From Pukyongia salina (GTDB taxonomy: Bacteria > Bacteroidota > Bacteroidia > Flavobacteriales > Flavobacteriaceae), in the NCBI RefSeq assembly GCF_002966125.1, contig NZ_CP027062.1, positions 992,001 through 1,056,000 on the forward strand: DNA of 64,000 nucleotides. Direction: 5' to 3'. Within the stretch, counting starts at the first letter, position 1. The number at the start of each line of letters is the position of its first letter. This document shows positions 54,185 to 63,683 of this stretch, piece after piece. Made by a program: the position numbers and the translations under genes. A model generated the notes under the pieces. It searched no databases and was not told the origin of the DNA. It saw only the letters and a list, made by a program, of their open reading frames with translations.

Positions 54185-55204
54185 TTATAGAGAGCTTTTA
54201 AATTGCTCCAGAAAACGGATATCATTCTCACTCAGCATTCTGATGTCCGGGATCTGATGTAGTAAAAGTGCCACACGATCGATCCCCATTCCAAAGGCAA
54301 AACCCGAATAAATTTCAGGGTCGATCCCACAATTAGAAAGTACATTAGGGTCTACCATCCCACATCCCATGATCTCCAGCCAACCGGTTCCTTTGGTCAT
54401 CTTATAATCGGTCTCTGTTTCCAGACCCCAATACACATCAACCTCGGCGCTGGGTTCTGTAAACGGGAAATAAGAAGGCCTTAATCGTATCCTGGATTTC
54501 CCGAACATTTCGGTAGTAAAGTATTGTAGGGTTTGTTTTAAATCGGCAAAACTTACTCCTTTGTCCACATAAAGACCTTCCACCTGATGGAAGAAACAGT
54601 GCGAACGCGCCGAAATGGCCTCATTCCTATACACCCTCCCTGGAGATATTGTTCTAATAGGTGGTTTATTATTTTCCATGTAACGCACCTGCACAGAAGA
54701 GGTATGTGTTCGAAGAAGGATATCGGGATCTGTTTGAATAAAAAAGGTATCCTGCATATCCCTTGCCGGGTGGTATTCGGGAAGGTTAAGTGCTGTGAAA
54801 TTATGCCAGTCGTCTTCAATTTCGGGCCCTTCAGAAACATTAAACCCAATTCGCGAAAATATATCGACTATCTTATTCTTTACAATAGAGACAGGATGCC
54901 GCGAGCCAAGTTTAATAGGTTCTCCGGGTCTTGACAGATCGCCATAGACCCCTGATCTTTCTTCAGTAGATACCAAAGCGCTCTTCAATGTATTCACCTT
55001 TTCCTGGGCAAGTGATTTTAAGGTATTAACTACCTGGCCGTATTCCTTCTTTTCTTCCTTAGATACGTTTTTAAATTCGGCAAAGAATTCATTCAACAGT
55101 CCTTTCTTTCCCAGGTACTTTATTCGGAAAGTCTCAACTTCTTCTTTCGATTTTGCAGAAAAGGCTTCTACTTCGGCTATATGCGCTTTTATCTTATCTA
55201 TCAT
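54185..55204 (-). CDS. pheS: phenylalanine--tRNA ligase alpha subunit
   Basis: From ATG 55204 the protein is 339 residues; a TTG two codons earlier is possible but less likely. It has the N-terminal coiled coil, the class II motif [15 protein letters not shown], motif 2 [12 protein letters not shown], and motif 3 [22 protein letters not shown]. It attaches Phe to tRNA-Phe with PheT, whose gene is elsewhere. The 55240-55596 gene lies 35 bases upstream on the same strand. Confidence 0.93.
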   Translation of the reverse strand: MIDKIKAHIAEVEAFSAKSKEEVETFRIKYLGKKGLLNEFFAEFKNVSKEEKKEYGQVVNTLKSLAQEKVNTLKSALVSTEERSGVYGDLSRPGEPIKLGSRHPVSIVKNKIVDIFSRIGFNVSEGPEIEDDWHNFTALNLPEYHPARDMQDTFFIQTDPDILLRTHTSSVQVRYMENNKPPIRTISPGRVYRNEAISARSHCFFHQVEGLYVDKGVSFADLKQTLQYFTTEMFGKSRIRLRPSYFPFTEPSAEVDVYWGLETETDYKMTKGTGWLEIMGCGMVDPNVLSNCGIDPEIYSGFAFGMGIDRVALLLHQIPDIRMLSENDIRFLEQFKSSL

Positions 55205-55239
55205 GATCAAAACTATTCGATCGCAAAACTACATAATTT

Positions 55240-55596
55240 CTATTCAATCACTTCTTTTTCCAGGAAGTATTGCACTATGGCTTCTTTCATTAAAATACTT
55301 TGCTCACCGGCTTTGAGAGAAGGTAATTGGGCTTCAACTTTATAATGCGGCCATCCCTCTTCGTCGAAATAATCGAAGGAATAATACCCATATGGCTCGA
55401 GCAACCGGCATATAGCAATATGCATAAGGTTGATCTTCTCATCCTTTTTAAATTTCCTGTGCAACTGTCCCAATTCCTGAACTCCTACCAGATAAATTAC
55501 GGCGTCCAGGTCCAGGTTCTCACCTTCAGCGAAGCGATCACTTAAGAGCTTCACCAGGTCTTCCCATCGTTTTTTTAATACTTCGTCTCTTGCCAT
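55240..55596 (-). CDS. conserved hypothetical protein upstream of pheS
   Basis: This 118-residue acidic protein starts MARDEVLKKRWEDLVKLLSDRF and contains ELGQLHRKFKKDEKINLMHIAICRLLEPYGYY, a helical part and then a strand-rich end with WPHYKVEAQLP. I know no function. It has a consensus -7 box 12 bases before its start and probably leads the pheS transcript. Confidence 0.65.
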   Translation of the reverse strand: MARDEVLKKRWEDLVKLLSDRFAEGENLDLDAVIYLVGVQELGQLHRKFKKDEKINLMHIAICRLLEPYGYYSFDYFDEEGWPHYKVEAQLPSLKAGEQSILMKEAIVQYFLEKEVIE

Positions 55597-55607
55597 AAAA
55601 TGAACTG

Positions 55608-55615
55608 CAAAGATA
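55608..55615 (-). promoter_or_regulatory. -7 promoter element of the pheS transcript
   Basis: On the minus strand the sequence is TATCTTTG, an exact TAnnTTTG match 12 bases before the start, implying a very short leader. Confidence 0.55.
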
Positions 55616-55706
55616 CTTCAATAAAATTCCAAAAACCATATTTTGTCACTGCCCCATTGATTTATGTCCTTAAAACATAAATGCTATCTTTACGTTAAAC
55701 CTTAAT

Positions 55707-56249
55707 ATGAACCTCATTGATATTGTAATAGGAGTTATTCTTCTCATCGCTTTTTACGTTGGGTATAAAAAAGGCTTATTTGTAGCTTTGGCAGGCCTTG
55801 TTGGACTAATTGCAGGTGTTTACGGCGCTATTTATTTTTCAGATTACGCGGCCCGATATATTTCTGCATGGTTCGACTGGAGTGAGCAAACGGTCAATCT
55901 AGTGGCCTTTGCCATTACCTTTCTCACCATTGTTTTTATAATTTCGGCAGCAGGCAAGTTTTTTACCAAGATAGCCGATTTCGCAATGCTTGGTATACTC
56001 AACAAATTACTGGGAGGTGTTTTCAACGCCTTAAAATATGCATTTATAATAAGTGTGATCTTTATGTTTGTGAATGCTTCTGAAACCTATAGTATCATGT
56101 CTGAAGAAAAACGGGAAGAATCTGTACTCTACGAACCTGTAGCATCACTTGGACCCATGATACTTCCTCATATCCTGAAAGAGGTTGATAATTTCAGAAA
56201 TGAAAATAATTCTGAAACAATAGAAGAGGATCCCACCGCCGGAAATTAA
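55707..56249 (+). CDS. CvpA family membrane protein
   Basis: This 180-residue protein has four hydrophobic segments and the CvpA pattern NLIDIVIGVILLIAFYVGYKKGLF, followed by a long helix and an acidic C-terminal tail (NNSETIEEDPTAGN). CvpA is needed for colicin V export and for resistance to bile-type stress in enterobacteria; the role here is unknown. TATCTTTA at 55685-55692 is a possible -7 element. Confidence 0.85.
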   Translation: MNLIDIVIGVILLIAFYVGYKKGLFVALAGLVGLIAGVYGAIYFSDYAARYISAWFDWSEQTVNLVAFAITFLTIVFIISAAGKFFTKIADFAMLGILNKLLGGVFNALKYAFIISVIFMFVNASETYSIMSEEKREESVLYEPVASLGPMILPHILKEVDNFRNENNSETIEEDPTAGN

Positions 56250-56256
56250 CCCCGGA

Positions 56257-58110
56257 CTACTGCACCGTATCCTCTACATTTTCTTTGATATAAGCTAATA
56301 CCTCGTCGAAATCATTGAAAATATGTTCCTGTGGGATCAAGTCTGGAATGATATCGATAGATTCCATCATTACCCGTGGCTGTGTCTCTAAATGGACGAG
56401 AATTACTGTAATGTTGTCCTTGCTAAACCTGTACAAGGCTTCTTCCATTGCATATAATCCCGATTGGTCCATATAGGGTACCTTATCCATTCTAATAATA
56501 ACATGAGAAGCTGTTTTAGGGATTCCTCTCGCCATTTCCTGAAAATCATTTGTATTTCCAAAGAACATAGGGCCATCAAGGTGCTTGATGAAAACCTCCT
56601 GCTGTAATTCCTTCGGAAAGTTTAGCTCGTCCTTCCATGGCATCCCATGGCCGTTAGCATCGGAAAGCGGAATGATTTGAGATCGGGCGGCGGTAGCATC
56701 GCCAATTTTCTTCATAAATATTAGAGAGGCTAATACAAGGCCGATCCCCACTGCATAGATCAAATTCCAGAATACCGATAGCACTAGCACGACCAGCATC
56801 ACAACGATCTCTGTTTTAGGCATGTTAGGGATAGCCTTTAATCCTTTATAATCCATTACACCAATTCCTACGGTCACCAGAATTCCAGCAAGAACTGCCG
56901 CGGGAATCTGAGAGGCCAATGGGCCGAGAGCTAGCAGCACAACTAGCAATAGCGTTGCCGCGATCATTCCGGAAAGTTTAGTGGTCCCTCCCGAACTAAT
57001 ATTAACAACTGTACGTATTGTTGCTCCTGCTCCTGGTATCCCTCCAAATATAGCAGCAATACTGTTCCCAATTCCCTGGCCAATTAACTCCTGATTTGGC
57101 TTATGCTTTGTCTTGGTCATATTATCGGCTACCACAGAGGTGAGCAACGAGTCGATCGCACCCAGGAATGCCAGCGTTATAGCCGTAAATACATAAGGCG
57201 AAATCTGGGACAGGCGGAAATTAGCAAACATCTCGAAATGAGGAATTGGAAATCCTGTAGGAATCTCTTCGATAGGACGATAATCCAGTTTTAGAAAATA
57301 GGCTCCTAATGTAACCACCAGAAGCGCCACCAAAGTACTGGGGATCTTTGTCGTAATACGTTTAAACCCATAGATGATAAATATGGTTAGAAGCCCCAGC
57401 ATCACCTCCAGCCAGTTAATATTGTTGAGAGCTCTAGGCAGTGTGTTTAACGAACCAATAACTCCTGAGCTGTTATTCTTAGCTAGGGTGGTTGCTTCTC
57501 TTAAGATCTCACTTTCCTCTATTTTTTCGGCACGGCTTACAGTCTCCCTGAAATCTTCCAATACCAATATGCCCTCCCCGGCTTCTTCCTTCAAAATCTT
57601 GTCGAGCAGTACTTCTTCCGCCTCTGGTTTGAATTCGTTGATGTATGCGGTATCATCCTCGGTGTAGTAGCCCAGCATAGGCAATATCTGGGTTACTAAT
57701 ATAATAACCCCGATCGCCGTCATAAAACCGGACACTACAGGATATGGGATGTATTTTATATATTTTCCTAACCCCACTACTCCCAGAACGACCTGGATTA
57801 AACCAGCAAGTAGGAAGACCATGAGAATAAACGGTAATGCCGCAGATACGTCTCCCTCGTTAGCAGCTATTATCCCTGCTATTACCACCATGGATAAAGC
57901 GGTCATCGGAGCCGTTGGCCCGGAGATCTGTGTGTTGGTTCCTCCAAATAAGGAGGCAAAGAATCCTATGAAAATGGCGCCGTATAAACCAGCATCTGGT
58001 CCTAGCCCGGATTGAACCCCAAAAGCAAGAGCTAGTGGTAATGCAACAATTCCGGCTGTGATTCCGCCGAAAAGATTCCCACGGATATTGGTAAAGATAT
58101 TTTTAAACAT
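56257..58110 (-). CDS. SulP family anion transporter with STAS domain
   Basis: This 617-residue inner membrane protein has the SulP core: a first segment with GGITAGIVALPLALAFGV, SGPTAPMTALSMVV, QELIGQGIGNSIAAIFGGIPGAGATIRT, and a C-terminal STAS domain (about residues 500-600: DGPMFFGNTNDF, MDKVPYMDQSGL). An extra soluble insert of about 85 residues (about 150-235) sits between membrane segments. Substrate is sulfate, bicarbonate or another anion. It lies 92 bases after the bat operon and has its own -7 box and inverted repeat. Confidence 0.9.
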   Translation of the reverse strand: MFKNIFTNIRGNLFGGITAGIVALPLALAFGVQSGLGPDAGLYGAIFIGFFASLFGGTNTQISGPTAPMTALSMVVIAGIIAANEGDVSAALPFILMVFLLAGLIQVVLGVVGLGKYIKYIPYPVVSGFMTAIGVIILVTQILPMLGYYTEDDTAYINEFKPEAEEVLLDKILKEEAGEGILVLEDFRETVSRAEKIEESEILREATTLAKNNSSGVIGSLNTLPRALNNINWLEVMLGLLTIFIIYGFKRITTKIPSTLVALLVVTLGAYFLKLDYRPIEEIPTGFPIPHFEMFANFRLSQISPYVFTAITLAFLGAIDSLLTSVVADNMTKTKHKPNQELIGQGIGNSIAAIFGGIPGAGATIRTVVNISSGGTTKLSGMIAATLLLVVLLALGPLASQIPAAVLAGILVTVGIGVMDYKGLKAIPNMPKTEIVVMLVVLVLSVFWNLIYAVGIGLVLASLIFMKKIGDATAARSQIIPLSDANGHGMPWKDELNFPKELQQEVFIKHLDGPMFFGNTNDFQEMARGIPKTASHVIIRMDKVPYMDQSGLYAMEEALYRFSKDNITVILVHLETQPRVMMESIDIIPDLIPQEHIFNDFDEVLAYIKENVEDTVQ

Positions 58111-58127
58111 ATGGTTGGTAGTGGTTT

Positions 58128-58154
58128 ATTGTTTTAACAAAAACGTTAAACAAT
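58128..58154. repeat. inverted repeat at the sulP-type gene promoter
   Basis: ATTGTTTTAAC (58128-58138) faces GTTAAACAAT (58145-58154), a 10-bp arm with a single extra T, directly downstream of the -7 box and so over the transcription start: an operator-like position. Confidence 0.4.
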
Positions 58155-58162
58155 CAAAAATA
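58155..58162 (-). promoter_or_regulatory. -7 promoter element of the SulP gene
   Basis: On the minus strand the sequence is TATTTTTG, an exact TAnnTTTG match about 45 bases before the start codon. It shows the transporter has a promoter separate from the bat operon. Confidence 0.45.
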
Positions 58163-58202
58163 GAAATCCGGTGAGAACTTCGTGTTAAATATATACTAAA
58201 AA

Positions 58203-58958
58203 CTACAATTCTTTAATATCTGCGGAAGGAATCCATCCATCTTTTCCATCTGCCAGCCTAATTCTAACCCAATTTGTTTCCCGGTCCAATACCTGAACCT
58301 TGGTCCCTTCATGGATCACAAAACTTACTTCTCCGCCAACTGAGGGGGCATCTTTAACCTCAACTTTTTCCGAGAAAACAATAGCGGGATTGTCACTTTG
58401 AAAATCGGAATAGGTTGTAAATGCCATGGATACGCTCGCTATCAATAGAAAAAGTGATACCACTGAAGTAGCGAATAGTATTCTCTTTCTTCTTTCTGAA
58501 GCCGAAAAATAATAGGCTAGAAAAAGAAGCACAAAGCAAAATGAAAAAATTACGCCGGTAGTCGCCCATCCATCGAAGTCGGTAACCCCAGAAATGCGCT
58601 TATACCAGGTTTTAAACACGGTTTGTGGTAAGGGTTCGATTACATCTATTCTGGCGTTTTCGGCGAAAGCCAGATTATTCTTTATATCATTATCATTTGG
58701 ATCCAGTATTCTTGCCTTCTCATAATAGTATATACTAGGGCCAATTTTATTGAGTTTATAATGCGCATTACCCAGGTTAAAATACAATTCGGGCGATTCT
58801 TCTCCGTTTTCAATGATCTGCTTCCAGGTATCGATCGCCTCTTGATAATTCTCTGCTTTGTATGCCTCCTTACCAGCGTTGAACATAGCATCAGACTGGG
58901 CCATTACCGGCAACATTACTAAAAATAAACCTGTTAATATCAAGAACTTCATCTTCAT
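58203..58958 (-). CDS. batE: BatE, TPR and SH3 domain protein
   Basis: This 251-residue protein has a signal peptide, TPR repeats (about residues 25-100: AYKAENYQEAIDTWKQIIENG, SPELYFNLGNAHYKL), two hydrophobic segments near residues 135-195, and a C-terminal bacterial SH3 domain ending in GKDGWIPSADIKEL. The overlap with batD is 4 bases. It is the last gene of the bat operon. Confidence 0.88.
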   Translation of the reverse strand: MKMKFLILTGLFLVMLPVMAQSDAMFNAGKEAYKAENYQEAIDTWKQIIENGEESPELYFNLGNAHYKLNKIGPSIYYYEKARILDPNDNDIKNNLAFAENARIDVIEPLPQTVFKTWYKRISGVTDFDGWATTGVIFSFCFVLLFLAYYFSASERRKRILFATSVVSLFLLIASVSMAFTTYSDFQSDNPAIVFSEKVEVKDAPSVGGEVSFVIHEGTKVQVLDRETNWVRIRLADGKDGWIPSADIKEL

Positions 58959-60736
58959 CGTACAAGTTGTTTATCTATAGTTGAAATAACCGATACTGCC
59001 TTATCGTAATCCTGTTGAATAGTTACGTTAGACGCCGGAGTATAACGGGCGTATTCGCAACTCTTCAGGATACTAATAAAGGTATCTATAGTGGATTGTT
59101 CCGCTCCTTTTTGCTGAAGAAAGGTACTTATTTTTTCTTTACTGAATTCGCTGGTCTCTATAGCGAGTTTGGCTTTTAAATAATTGTGCAGCGCTCGTTC
59201 CATCGCTTCATAAAAGACTACCTTATCGCCCATCGATCTTTTTGCTTCTGAAAGATATTTCCTGGCCAGTCTATCCGCCTTCCGAAGTTTATTTCCCTGA
59301 ATGTCCGCCAGGTGTTGCTTGCGTTTTCTGCCGGCAAAAATAAATATTGGGATAAGTAGTATTGGTCCCCCAAGAAGACTCCAGAATAAAGCCGACTTAA
59401 AAAACGGTGTTTGAGTTATCGGTACGAGATTTGTTTTCAGCTTGATATACTTAAACTGATCTTCGTTAAAAACCACCACTGGATTCTTGCTGGTGGATGT
59501 AGTTTCACTACCGCTGCTATTAGTAACCGGGCCATTGATAACATTGAGCACGATCTCATTAGAGCTAAGGGTTTTATAGGTCTCCGACTTTGGATCGAAA
59601 TACGAAAAAGTTATAGGACGGATTGGATAGTCTCCCTTAAATTGAGGCACAATTGTATAATTTTCTGAAATTGATCCTCGCATCCCATCTGCCTGAGTAT
59701 TTACATTATTGGTCCGCTCCGGCTCATAGACTTCCAAAGCACTTGGTAATTTAACCGAAGGTAGATCGAATAATTTCAAATTACCCTTTCCACTTACTTT
59801 AACGCTTAACTGCAAGGCTTCGTTAGCATCAAGACTAGTTTTATCTGTGGTCACATCGAAGGTGAAATCTCCAACCGCACCATTGAAATTGTCTGGTCGC
59901 CCTTCCGCCGGTAATGGCTTTACATCTATGGTCCTGTTTCCCGCCGATATAGTTTTGTTCACGCGGGTCATCAATCTGCGTCCAAACAGATCCCGTTTGT
60001 TTGTTTCCACATCGATGGGAACATCCAGCGTTAAAGGCTCTATACTTAGTTTCCCGGTTTTTTGAGGATATAACACCGTGGTTTGTACGATGATATAGCG
60101 ATAATCTGTTCTCCCGTTATATTCCCCTTCATAAACAGTAAAATTGCCGCGATTGGAAATCGTCTGACTCCAGAAATCGGCGTATTTAGGAGTGTCGATC
60201 TCTCTGAACCCCCTGGTTAGATTAACATCGTTAGATACATACAACCTGTACTGAATAGTGATCGCCTCATTGAGGTATGGGTTTGTATTGGAGATATTCG
60301 CCACCAGATGTACATTTTCACTGGCAACATATTCGGCATTATCGCCGTCCTTTGGTCGTTCAACAGCTGCGGTTACCTCAACTTTAACCGGGGTTGTTTT
60401 GTAGGTTTCCCCATCAATCAGGATGGTGGCCTGGCCTATAGTAAAAGTTCCTCTGGACAAAGGTGTAAGATAATACGAGTATGTCTTGGAGTAACTGCGT
60501 TTTCCATTGATGTACGAATTACTAATGGCCTGGTTAGGACCTCCAACCACCCGAAATCCTTCAAAAGACGGGGGATTGAAATTATCGCCATCCTGATTCA
60601 TTTCAAAATCAACTCTCAGACGTTCGTTCACTCCAAGTTTATTCTTACTCACTTTAGCCTCAAACTGAACCTGGGCATGAACACCTCCAAATCCAATGAA
60701 TAGGAATAATATGAATATGAAATACGAGCGTTTCAT
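58955..60736 (-). CDS. batD: BatD
   Basis: This 593-residue protein has a signal peptide ending near GGVHAQ, beta-sandwich domains (for example FEAKVSKNKLGVNERLRVDFEMN), a membrane segment at about residues 447-465 (LFWSLLGGPILLIPIFIF), and a cytosolic helical tail. The layout matches BatD of Bacteroidota, a periplasmic scaffold of the aerotolerance complex. It starts 3 bases after batC. Confidence 0.9.
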   Translation of the reverse strand: MKRSYFIFILFLFIGFGGVHAQVQFEAKVSKNKLGVNERLRVDFEMNQDGDNFNPPSFEGFRVVGGPNQAISNSYINGKRSYSKTYSYYLTPLSRGTFTIGQATILIDGETYKTTPVKVEVTAAVERPKDGDNAEYVASENVHLVANISNTNPYLNEAITIQYRLYVSNDVNLTRGFREIDTPKYADFWSQTISNRGNFTVYEGEYNGRTDYRYIIVQTTVLYPQKTGKLSIEPLTLDVPIDVETNKRDLFGRRLMTRVNKTISAGNRTIDVKPLPAEGRPDNFNGAVGDFTFDVTTDKTSLDANEALQLSVKVSGKGNLKLFDLPSVKLPSALEVYEPERTNNVNTQADGMRGSISENYTIVPQFKGDYPIRPITFSYFDPKSETYKTLSSNEIVLNVINGPVTNSSGSETTSTSKNPVVVFNEDQFKYIKLKTNLVPITQTPFFKSALFWSLLGGPILLIPIFIFAGRKRKQHLADIQGNKLRKADRLARKYLSEAKRSMGDKVVFYEAMERALHNYLKAKLAIETSEFSKEKISTFLQQKGAEQSTIDTFISILKSCEYARYTPASNVTIQQDYDKAVSVISTIDKQLVR

Positions 60737-60739
60737 CGT

Positions 60740-61618
60740 TTACCAGTCTTTATTCGATTTAACTTTTGCTCCCTTTTGCTTGCGCGCATTGATCTTGTCC
60801 TGTACTTTCTTTTCTTCATTGTTCATGGCCTCTAACAGGTTCTGTACCTGTTGCGGAGACAATTGGCCAGGAACCGGTTTCTGTTGCTGTGGACTGTCCT
60901 TTTCGCCCTCCTTCTGGTCTTTGGGATCCTTAGGATTTCCACGATCATCTTTATTCTCGCCATCTTTGTTCTCATCTTTTTCATCGCCCTTATCCTCGTT
61001 CTCCTTTTCGTCTCCTTCATCTCCTTCCTTATCCTTTCCGTTATCGTCCTTATTTTCGTTCTCATCTTTATTCTCCTCATTATCCTTATTCTCCTCATCC
61101 TTGTTGTCGTCGCCTCCCTGTGGCGGATTCTTCTCGAGCATTTCCTTCGCCAAGGCGAGATTGTAACGCGTTTCTTCGTCGGTAGGATTATTTCGTAATG
61201 CATTTTTATAGGCTTCAACCGCTTCCTGGTATTTCTTTGCATTCATAAAGGTGTTCCCCAAATTATGATAGGCTTTATGCTTTTCAGGTTTCGACACGGC
61301 TACTTCGGCGGCCTGAACATAGCGTCGCATTGCTTCATCGTTAAGGGCCTTATTATAATATGCATTTCCCAGGTTGTATTTTCCTGTTTCGTTTGAAGGT
61401 AATAAAGCGATCGCCTTCCGCAGGTCTACTTCGGCATCTATGAAATCATCCGATTTCAATTCGGAGCTCGCAGAGCGTAACAAATTTGTGGCTTTCTTCT
61501 CTATCTTTTGCTGTTCCTTATCATTCTGGGCTACCAATATTGTAGTCATTAAGAAACACAATGGTACAAACCATCGTTTCAAATTAATCCCGAAATATTT
61601 ATTTAATCGTCTTTCCAT
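60740..61618 (-). CDS. batC: BatC, TPR protein with acidic-lysine repeat tail
   Basis: From ATG 61618 it is 292 residues with a signal-type segment (WFVPLCFLMTTILVAQ), two or three TPRs (GKYNLGNAYYNKALNDEAMRRYV, HNLGNTFMNAKKYQEAVEAY, then ETRYNLALAKEM), and a long low-complexity Asp/Glu/Lys/Asn region (about 165-240) before a KVQDKINARKQKG tail. An upstream start at 61636 would overlap batB by 14 bases. TPRs bind partners in the bat complex. Confidence 0.85.
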   Translation of the reverse strand: MERRLNKYFGINLKRWFVPLCFLMTTILVAQNDKEQQKIEKKATNLLRSASSELKSDDFIDAEVDLRKAIALLPSNETGKYNLGNAYYNKALNDEAMRRYVQAAEVAVSKPEKHKAYHNLGNTFMNAKKYQEAVEAYKNALRNNPTDEETRYNLALAKEMLEKNPPQGGDDNKDEENKDNEENKDENENKDDNGKDKEGDEGDEKENEDKGDEKDENKDGENKDDRGNPKDPKDQKEGEKDSPQQQKPVPGQLSPQQVQNLLEAMNNEEKKVQDKINARKQKGAKVKSNKDW

Positions 61619-61622
61619 GTCA

Positions 61623-62660
61623 CTATTCCTTTTCATTAAATAAATTTAATTTTCGCACCCAGGCAGTTTTCCGTTCTAATAGTAATATATCAACTATCAG
61701 CAAAAATAATGCAGCCGCCAGAAACCATTGAAACTGATCCTTAAAATCTGTAAACTGCTTGGCATCGAATTCCTTTTTATCCATACCATTTAAAATAGCG
61801 GTGACTTCTTCTACCACCTCCTTGGTATTATTACCCTCGATATACTTGCCGTTGGCCTGAGACGCTATCTCTTGTAATCTGTCTTCTCCTAATCTGGTGA
61901 TCACCTGCTCGTTATTCTCATCCCTTTTATAATACTGCAACACCCCGTTTCGTTTAATGGGAATAGGCCCTCCGGCGGCTGTTCCCACTCCTATGGTATA
62001 GATCCTTATTCCTTCCGAAGCTGCCTCTTCGGCGATCTCGGAAAGGTTACCTTCGTGGTCCTCTCCATCGGAAATTATAAATAAAACCCGGTTGGTCTGC
62101 TCCTCATCATCGTAATAGGTCTTAGCCATGGCAATGGCTTCGGTGATAGCGGTCCCCTGAGAGGACACCATATCGGTGTTCATGCCGTTCAGAAACAATT
62201 TTGCCGAAGAGAAATCGGTAGTGATGGGAACCTGTGGAAACGCACTTCCTGCATAACCAATAATCCCAATCCGATCCCCTGCCAGACTATTAATGATCTG
62301 TGTCACTAACTGCTTGGATTTCTCCAGCCTGTTAGGCGCAATATCTTCAGCAAGCATACTCTTTGAAACATCAAGGGCAAAAACCACATCCACACCTTCA
62401 CGTTTCACTGTTTCAAGTTTCGTGCCTATTTTTGGGTTAACCAGGGCAAAAGAAAGAGCAGCCAGAGCCAGACAAAACACAGATATTTTTAATATCGATT
62501 TAAACGTTGACCTGTCCGGGCTTAGTTTCCGAAGCAAATTACTATCTGCAAATTTCTTCTGTGTGCGATGTTTCCAAAACAGTACCAACAGGAACAGCAC
62601 GGCCACCACCGGGATGGCGAACAGCAGATAAAAATATATGGGTTCCTCTAATTGATACAT
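61623..62660 (-). CDS. batB: BatB, von Willebrand factor A protein
   Basis: This 345-residue membrane protein has two N-terminal hydrophobic segments, then a vWA domain with the MIDAS motif DVSKSML (about residue 97), the conserved threonine and the ISDGEDHEGN motif near residue 190, and a C-terminal membrane helix. BatB and BatA are paralogues forming the vWA pair of the operon. Gap to batA is 18 bases. Confidence 0.9.
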   Translation of the reverse strand: MYQLEEPIYFYLLFAIPVVAVLFLLVLFWKHRTQKKFADSNLLRKLSPDRSTFKSILKISVFCLALAALSFALVNPKIGTKLETVKREGVDVVFALDVSKSMLAEDIAPNRLEKSKQLVTQIINSLAGDRIGIIGYAGSAFPQVPITTDFSSAKLFLNGMNTDMVSSQGTAITEAIAMAKTYYDDEEQTNRVLFIISDGEDHEGNLSEIAEEAASEGIRIYTIGVGTAAGGPIPIKRNGVLQYYKRDENNEQVITRLGEDRLQEIASQANGKYIEGNNTKEVVEEVTAILNGMDKKEFDAKQFTDFKDQFQWFLAAALFLLIVDILLLERKTAWVRKLNLFNEKE

Positions 62661-62678
62661 AGTTGTTAACTCTTTGTT

Positions 62679-63683
62679 TTAAATAAAACTTCTAAATATT
62701 GTAAATCTCAATAAAAACTCCAATCCTAGTAATACCAAGGCCAGCAGCACCAGAGGCCGAAATTTTTCTTCGTAATTGGTATATTTGAATTCTTCAATAT
62801 CTGTCTTCTCAAGCTTGTTTATCTCGTCATAGATCTCATTGAGTTTGGTGGTACTTGTAGCCCTGAAATATTGCCCCCCGGTCGTTGCGGCAATCTCTTT
62901 TAACAGCTCCTCGTCGATCTCTACCTGTATGCTGCCGTACTGAAAACTTCCATCTGGCCTGATCCCAATTGGAGACTGTGCCATGCCGTTGGTTCCCAGA
63001 CCGATCGTATACACTTTGATTCCAAATTCTACTGCCAATTCGCTGGCAATCTTCGGGTCGATAAATCCGGTGTTGTTCACACCATCGGTTAACAAGATGA
63101 TAACTTTGCTTTTCGCCCTACTTTCCTTTAGCCTGTTAACCGCTGTTGCCAGACCCATCCCTATAGCGGTCCCGGGATCGATAACAGTGTTATATCGCAG
63201 GCTTTTTAAAGACGAAAGAACAATACTCTTGTCGCTGGTTAGTGGTGTTTTTGTATAACTTTCACCAGCATATTCCACCAAGCCAATCCTATCGTTAGGC
63301 CGGGCGTTTATAAAACGTGCAGCAACAGTTTTTAAGGCTTCCAACCTGCTAGGCCTTAGATCGCGGGCCAGCATACTTGCCGAAACGTCTATTGCCATTA
63401 CTATATCGATCCCTTTCGTAGTTTTAATTCGCGTAGACTCGTCCACGGTTCGAGGTCTGGCCAGTGCCACAATGATCGCGGCCAAAGCCAATAATCTAAG
63501 TACAAATAAAAACGGACGCAGCTTGGACAGCCAGTTCTTACTGGTCTTAAATCCCTTTAAACTTGAAATAGACAAGCTAGCAGTTTGCCGATGGCGTTTC
63601 CAGATATACCAAACAACAAGGAGAGGCAGCAATAATAGCAGCCAGAAAAACTCGGGATTTACATATTCAAATCTGTTCATCAC
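62679..63683 (-). CDS. batA: BatA, von Willebrand factor A protein
   Basis: This 334-residue membrane protein has two N-terminal hydrophobic segments, a vWA domain with DVSASML (MIDAS, about residue 97) and LLTDGVNNTGFI, and a C-terminal membrane helix (RPLVLLALVLLGLEFLL). In Bacteroides the bat operon aids oxygen tolerance. Its start overlaps the upstream partial gene by 4 bases. Confidence 0.9.
   Translation of the reverse strand: MMNRFEYVNPEFFWLLLLLPLLVVWYIWKRHRQTASLSISSLKGFKTSKNWLSKLRPFLFVLRLLALAAIIVALARPRTVDESTRIKTTKGIDIVMAIDVSASMLARDLRPSRLEALKTVAARFINARPNDRIGLVEYAGESYTKTPLTSDKSIVLSSLKSLRYNTVIDPGTAIGMGLATAVNRLKESRAKSKVIILLTDGVNNTGFIDPKIASELAVEFGIKVYTIGLGTNGMAQSPIGIRPDGSFQYGSIQVEIDEELLKEIAATTGGQYFRATSTTKLNEIYDEINKLEKTDIEEFKYTNYEEKFRPLVLLALVLLGLEFLLRFTIFRSFI

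Noticed and set aside
60696-61166. Plus-strand frame rich in Ser, Phe and Leu opposite batC
   Set aside because: It is the reverse of the Asp/Glu/Lys repeats of batC; low-complexity shadow frame, no start signal.
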